Of a stretch of DNA of 18,665 nt, positions 14,302-18,665 are shown one piece after another. Below the pieces are notes generated by a model, which was given only the letters and a program-made list of their open reading frames with translations, searched no databases and had not been told where the DNA came from. The DNA lies in the NCBI GenBank assembly GCA_963658035.1, contig CAVKOL010000031.1:1-18665 (forward strand). Reading direction: 5' to 3'. Position 1 is the first letter of the stretch; each line of letters opens with the position of its first letter. A program made the translations under genes and the position numbers. The DNA comes from Paratractidigestivibacter sp963658035 (lineage in GTDB: Bacteria; Actinomycetota; Coriobacteriia; Coriobacteriales; Atopobiaceae).

Positions 14302-14391
14302 GGCGGCCGCGCGCGAACCCGCCGCCGAAAGTCCCAAATATGCCGTACATGGTACGGCGGGGCCGCTTGCCCCGCATTTTGCGCGGCCGCC
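14302..14391. repeat. 90-bp palindrome at the left edge of the palindrome block
   Basis: GGCGGCCGCGC (14302-14312) pairs perfectly with GCGCGGCCGCC (14381-14391). Near the centre lies a second perfect palindrome, GCCGTACATGGTACGGC (14342-14358). It lacks the AAAACCGCAGGTC apex motif. Confidence 0.75.
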
Positions 14392-14399
14392 GCGCGGGT

Positions 14400-15010
14400 A
14401 TTTTCGAAATGCGGCGGCAGTCGCGGGGTTCGCCGAGTAGAGGGGCAGGTTCCGTCACAAAACCGCAGGTCGCCATTGGCCCGGAGCCCGCTCTACCCGG
14501 CGGGCACCGATACTGCCGCCGCATTTCGCAATCATGCGCCGCCAGGCGCCGATCGGGCGGCGCCCGTTTTTTCGAAAGACGGGCGCACTCGGGGGCGGTG
14601 GACGGCGCGAAGGGCGCCTCGCGGTGATAAAACCGCAGGTCGCCGTTGGGCGAAAGCACAGGCGACTCGTCGAAAGCCCGTAGTGCGCCCGTCTTTCGTT
14701 CGTTTTTGTGGGACGGCCCAGCGCACGGGGATTTTCGAATAGCGGCGGCAGTCACGGGGTTCACCGAGCAGAGGGGCGGGTTCCGTCACAAAACCGCAGG
14801 TCGGCGTTGTCCCGGAACCCGCTCTACCCGGCGGGCGCCGATACTGCCGCCGCATTTCGCAATCACGCGCCGCCAGGCGTCGATCGGGCGGCGCTCGTTT
14901 TTTGCGAAAGACGGGCGCACTCGGGGCGGCGGACGGCGCGAGGGGCGCCTCGCGGTGATAAAACCGCAGGTCGCCGTTGGGCAAAAGCGCAGGCGACTCG
15001 ACGAAGGCCC
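14400..15010. repeat. Tandem duplication of a palindrome-pair unit (about 280 bp x 2, 331-bp period)
   Basis: Copy A (14400-14680) and copy B (14731-15010) are direct repeats that agree at roughly nine of ten bases by eye. Each contains two palindromic units and two copies of AAAACCGCAGGTCSSC: 14459-14474 and 14629-14644 in A, 14790-14805 and 14960-14975 in B. Palindrome arms: CGAAATGCGGCGGCAGT 14405-14421 with 14512-14528; CGAAAGACGGGCGCAC 14573-14588 with 14683-14698; GCGGCGGCAGT 14742-14752 with 14843-14853. The fourth unit keeps its left arm (14905-14920) and apex but has lost the right arm. No protein is encoded. Together with 14302-14391 it fills the 845-bp gap between the surface-protein terminator and the coiled-coil gene. 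Confidence 0.9.
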
Positions 15011-15021
15011 GCGGCGCGGTA

Positions 15022-15065
15022 GCAACAAGAAGGCCGCCCGGGGCGCTTGCGCCCCGGGCGGCCTT
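15022..15065 (-). terminator. Terminator of the repeat surface protein gene
   Basis: A perfect 16-bp stem, AAGGCCGCCCGGGGCG (15030-15045) with 15050-15065, and a 4-nt loop. On the minus strand it is followed by CTTGTTGCT. It lies about 25 nt after the stop codon at 15091. The T tract is short but the stem is exceptionally strong. Confidence 0.85.
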
Positions 15066-15090
15066 GGTCGTGCTGTTTTGCCGCTAAAGA

Positions 15091-18045
15091 CTAGGCGTCG
15101 TTGCGGCGGCGACGCAGGCTCGCGGCAACAAGTGCCAGGCCGGCGGCGCCAACGAAGGCGAAGGTGGCGTTAGCCGTGTCGCCGGTGAACGGCGCGGCCG
15201 CGCGCTTCTTTTCCTCAGCCTTGGGCTGCTCGTACTTGTTGTCGAAGGCCGCGGTCAAGGCGCCGCCCTCGTAGGTCACTTCGGCGGACATGGTGCCGTC
15301 GTTGTTGTCGGTGACCTTAACGGTGACCTTCTGGTCGGCGGCGCGGGTCCAGCCCTCGCCCAGCTCGCCCAGCTCGCTCACCACGTAGGTGATGGTCTGG
15401 CCGTCGTTGTCCAGGTCGTAGAAGACGCCGTTGAGGACGCCCGTCTGGCCGGCCTTGACCTTGACGGTGGCAATGGGCTCGCCGGTCTTGGCGCCGGACT
15501 CGTCGGTCTCGAAGAGGCCGAACTCGAACTCGTGGTCGTCGGCGTAGGTGCCGCCGTTGACGGTCTTGGAGACCTTGACCTCAAGCTCGCCCGCGGCGGT
15601 GTAGATGTCGTCGAAGCCGGCGGCACCCTCGGCGGTGTTGCTGTACTCGACGGCGGTCTTGAGGGTGCCGTCGCCGTTGTCGATGGCGCTGACGGTGGCC
15701 ACCACGTCGGAGGCGGCGGTCCAGCCGTTGCCGTCGTGGCCGGTCTCGTGGACCACGTAGGTCCAGGTGCCGGGCTCGGTGAGCTTCAGGGCGCCAAAGC
15801 TGGCGACCTCGCCGGCCTTGGTCTCGACCTTGTCGACGCAGCCCTGGGGCAGCAGCTCGCCGTTGGCGTCGGCCTCCCACAGCTCGAAGGTGAAGACCTC
15901 GCCGGGCTTGGCCTCGGTGCCGCCGTTGACGGTCTTGTAGACCTGGACGGTGGCCTCGCCGGAGGTGGCGTAGGTGTTGGTGAACTCGGCGGCGTTGGTG
16001 CCGCGGCCGTAGGTGACCTCGCAAGACAAAGTGAGGTCGTCGTTCTTCACGACCTTAACGGTCACGTCGACGTCGCTATCGGCGGTCCAGCCCTTGTCGT
16101 TGTGGCCCACCTCGTGGACGGTGTACTTGAACTCCTTGCCGGCATCTGCCAGGGAGTAGCTCAGCGCGGAGAAGGACGCGGTGTCGCCGGCCTGGGCCTT
16201 AACGTTCTGGGTGCCCTCGACCGTGTTGCCGTCCTCGTCGAGAAGCTCGAACTCGAACCACTCGCCCTCAACGGCCTCGGTGCCGCCGTTGACGGTCTTG
16301 GAGACGGAAATGGTGGCCGTGGCCTCGGTGTCGTACTTGTCGTCGAAGGCGGCGGCGTTGGTGCCGCGGCTGTAGGTGACCTCGGCGGAGAGGGTGCCGT
16401 CGCCGTTGTCGGTCACCTTGACCGTGGCCTTGACGTCGGAGTCGGCGACCCAGCCGTCGGTGTTGTGGCCGGTCTCATGGACGGTGTAGGTGAACTCCTT
16501 GCCGGCGTCGTTGAAGTTGAAGCCAAGCTCGGAGAAGGACGCGGTGGCGCCGGCCTTGACGGAGACGGTGTCAACGGCCTCGCCCTCGGCCTTCTCGCCC
16601 TCGTAGAGCTCGAAGGTGAAGTCCTCGTTGGGGGCTGCCTCGGTGCCGCCGTTGACGGTCTTGGTCACGTCGATCGTCGCGGTGCCGGTGGCCTCGTAGG
16701 TGTCGTCGAAGGCAGCGGCGTTGGAGCCGTTGCTGTACTCGACGCTGGTGCCCAGGGTGCCGTCGCCGTTGTCGGTCACGGTGACCTTGGCGGTTACGTC
16801 GGAGGCGGCGGTCCAGCCGGAGCCGTCGTGGCCGGTCTCGTGGACGGTGTAGGTGAAGGTCTTGCCCGCGTCGTTGAAGTTGTAGCCCAGCTCGTCGAAG
16901 CCGGCGACCTGGCCCGCCTTGGTGGAGACACTGGCGAGCTTCTCGCCGCCTGTGCCCTCGCCGTCGTACAGGTCGAAGGTGAACTCCTCGTCGGGCTTGG
17001 CGTCAGTGCCGCCGTTAACGGTCTTGTAGACGTCGATGGTGGCGGTGCCGGTGGCCTCGTAGGTGTCGTCGAAGGCAGCGGCGGCGTTGTCGCCGTAGGC
17101 GTTGCTGTACACGACGCTGGCACTCATGGTGCCGTCGCCGTTGTCGGTCACGGTCACCGTGGCCTTGACGTCGGAGGCGGCGGTCCAGCCCTTGTCGTTG
17201 TGGCCGGTCTCCTTCACGACGTAGTAGTAGGTGCCGGGCTTGTCGAACTTGACGTCATCGAAGCTGGCGACCTCGCCGGCCTTGGTCTCGACGCCGCCGA
17301 GCTTCTCGCCCAGGGCGTTGCCGTCGGCGTCGGCCTTGTAGAGATCGAAGGTGAAGGTCTCGTCGGTCTTGGCCTCGGTGCCGCCGTTGACCGTCTTGTA
17401 GACCTGGATGGTGGCCTCGCCCGCGGTGGCGTAGGTGTTGGTGAACTCGGCCACGTTGGTGCCGCGGCTGTAGGTGCGCTCGACCTTGAGGCTGCGGTCG
17501 GCGTTCTGGGTCACCGTAACGGTCACGTCAACGTCGCTGTCGGCCGTCCAGCCGTTCTCGTTGTGGCCGACCTCGTGGATGGTGTACTTGAAGGTCTTGC
17601 CCGCGTCTGCGGTGGTGTACTTGACGCCCTCGAAGGCGACGGTCTCGCCGGCCTTGGCGTGGGCTTCGGAGACCTTGTCGCCGGCCTCGTTGGTCAGGGT
17701 GAAGTCGAAGGTCTCGCCGGCCACGGCGTCGGTGCCGCCGTTGACCTTCTTGTTGACTTCGATGCCCGCGTCGACGGAGGTGGTGTACTTGTCGTCGAAG
17801 TGGGCCATGACCTGGCCGTCCTTCTCGTAGGCGCGCTCACCGTAGCTCACGGAGGCCTCGAGCTTCTTGGTCTCGTCGTTGCGGGTGACGGTGACGGTCA
17901 CGGGCACGTCGGTGTCGTTGGTCCAGCCGTCGGTGAGGACGGTGGTCTCGTGGATGGTGTAGTTGTAGGTGCCGGTCTTGTCGAAGGTCAGGCCGTCAAA
18001 GGTCGCGACCTGGTTGTCCACGTCGCAGGTCTTCTCGTCGCCCAC
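15091..18045 (-). pseudogene. Large repeat surface protein with sortase-type anchor, part downstream of an in-frame TAG
   Basis: Continues, in the same frame, the protein that enters from the right edge and is cut by TAG at 18058-18060. The next start-like codon is GTG at 18043-18045, which is inside a domain, has no Shine-Dalgarno and no signal peptide, so independent translation as an exported protein is unlikely. It carries the end of one domain and seven full copies of a domain of about 120 residues of the pilin-isopeptide (FctA/Spy0128, CnaB-like) type: KTVNGGT near the start, FTFxL, KAGE, YTVHETGH, GWTAxSDV, TVTDNGDGT and FDDTY or FTNTY at the end. The C-terminus has APFTGD, a hydrophobic stretch FAFVGAAGLALVAASL and RRRRNDA, a cell-wall sorting signal. 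The real gene is probably one long ORF with a nonsense codon, a sequencing error, or readthrough. Confidence 0.8.
15181..15195 (-). other. Non-canonical sortase motif APFTG
   Basis: APFTG followed by Asp occupies the LPXTG position, 29 residues before the C-terminus. It is followed by a membrane segment and RRRR. The usual leading Leu is Ala. PFTGD-like motifs fit sortase substrates of Gram-positive actinobacteria, but the sortase partner is not in this window. Confidence 0.75.
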
Positions 18046-18665
18046 CTGGTTATTGTCCTAGTCGAGAAGGACGAAGGTGAACTTCTCGCCCTCGGCGATC
18101 GGGCCGCCGTTGACGGTCTTGTAGAGCTTGAGGTCGGCCGTGGCGGTGCTGTGGACGTTGTCGAACTTGGCGGCGTCGATGGAGGAGTCGCCGTAGTCGA
18201 CGGTGGCCACGAGCTTCTTGCTCTGCTCGTCTCGGGTCACGTGGACGGTCACGTCAACGTCGCCGGCGTTGAACCAGCCGTCGCCCAGGTCGGACGTCTC
18301 GTGGACGGTGTACTTGTAGTCGCCGGCCTTGTCATAGGTGAGCTCGCCAAAGGTGGCGGTGGAGGTGCCGTCGACCGTGACGTTCTGGAGCTTCTCGCCC
18401 TTCTCGTCCTGGAGCTCGAAGGTGAACTTCTCGGTGACGTCGCCGTTCTTCACGCCGTTGACGGTCTTGTCGACCTTGATGGTCGCGGTGGCGGTGGACT
18501 TCACGTTGTCGAAGAGCGCGGCGTCAGCGGTCTTGTTAGGGTTGGAGTAGGTGACCTCGGCCTTAAGGGTGCCGTCGCTGTTGTCGGACACCTTCACGGT
18601 GGCGGTCACATCGGAGGCGGCGAACCAGCCCTCGGTGTTGTGGCCGTCCTCGTGGATCACGTACG
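15240..18665 (-). repeat. Tandem array of 346-372-bp coding repeats (pilin-isopeptide domains)
   Basis: Nine full domains and one partial domain at the right edge. On the plus strand the phrase GTGCCGCCGTTGACGGTCTT or a close variant recurs at about 15548, 15917, 16280, 16643, 17006, 17378, 17732, 18102 and 18451, giving a period of 346-372 bp (115-124 residues). Domains are more alike in the middle of the array than at its ends, as expected of recombination between repeats. Nucleotide similarity is high enough to make misassembly or copy-number change plausible. Confidence 0.93.
18058..18665 (-). CDS. Large repeat surface protein, part upstream of the in-frame TAG (5' end outside window)
   Basis: The frame is open to the right edge, so the start and any signal peptide lie beyond it. 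It encodes the end of one repeat domain (HEDGHNTEGWFAASDV onward), one full domain, and the beginning of another that stops at KFTFVLLD followed by TAG. Sister domains read FEFELLDEDGNT at this place, so the stop most simply replaces a Glu codon (GAG to TAG). If translation ends here the product lacks the sorting signal and at least seven domains, and would be released instead of wall-anchored. Domain chemistry is as in the downstream part: a Lys in KTVNG and an Asn or Asp in the final FDNVx or FDDTY can form an internal isopeptide bond that stiffens the fibre. Confidence 0.8.
   Translation of the reverse strand, partial: YVIHEDGHNTEGWFAASDVTATVKVSDNSDGTLKAEVTYSNPNKTADAALFDNVKSTATATIKVDKTVNGVKNGDVTEKFTFELQDEKGEKLQNVTVDGTSTATFGELTYDKAGDYKYTVHETSDLGDGWFNAGDVDVTVHVTRDEQSKKLVATVDYGDSSIDAAKFDNVHSTATADLKLYKTVNGGPIAEGEKFTFVLLD

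Noticed and set aside
13168..14742. 524-codon plus-strand open frame spanning the coiled-coil gene and the palindromes
   Set aside because: Antisense to the coiled-coil gene, then runs through non-coding palindromes; Leu/Gly/Val-rich with no domain.
14400..15010. CRISPR array
   Set aside because: The repeated motif is only 16 nt, spacing is 155-170 bp, and the intervening DNA is palindromic and duplicated, not unique spacers; no cas genes.
15091..18045. Independent gene starting at GTG 18045
   Set aside because: The start lies inside a repeat domain, 12 nt after an in-frame TAG, without ribosome-binding site or signal peptide.

Overview
The window is high-GC DNA whose genes lie almost entirely on the minus strand. 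It most resembles a member of the Coriobacteriia (Collinsella/Olsenella-like Actinomycetota). This assignment is inferred from base composition, the divergent core proteins and a Gram-positive sortase-anchored surface protein; no 16S gene is present to confirm it. Only the 3' end of ilvC (left edge) and one tRNA-Leu(CAA) are on the plus strand.

Layout from left to right: (1) ilvC tail and its terminator, then about 640 bp without a recognised gene. This stretch holds a long palindrome, a structured segment and a 16-codon mini-ORF with a strong Shine-Dalgarno. (2) The infC-rpmI-rplT translation operon (minus). It has a promoter, a leader with an attenuator-like terminator, and an infC that can apparently start only at AUA. 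(3) tRNA-Leu(CAA) on the plus strand, diverging from infC. (4) A tightly coupled minus-strand operon, transcribed right to left: SecD-like protein, RecJ-RecQ fusion, bifunctional Rel (p)ppGpp enzyme, MBL-fold hydrolase. Intergenic gaps are 2 nt and a consensus-like promoter lies in front. (5) tgt and ptsH (HPr). (6) A tail-anchored coiled-coil protein of unknown function. (7) An 845-bp gene-free block built almost wholly of palindromes. (8) A giant cell-wall protein made of about 120-residue pilin-isopeptide (FctA/Spy0128/CnaB-like) repeats. It is cut by an in-frame TAG and runs off the right edge.

The tgt-secD-recJ-rel order echoes the common bacterial tgt-yajC-secD-secF cluster, but yajC and secF are missing here and the SecD-like protein has lost its proton-relay aspartate. 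The most novel signal is a family of roughly 125-bp palindromes. Their arms differ from copy to copy, but the exact centre of symmetry always carries the same 16-nt motif AAAACCGCAGGTC[G/A]SC. Three good copies and one decayed copy sit in the 14.4-15.0 kb block, where a unit of about 280 bp is duplicated in tandem. A further copy lies in the opposite orientation between tgt and secD.
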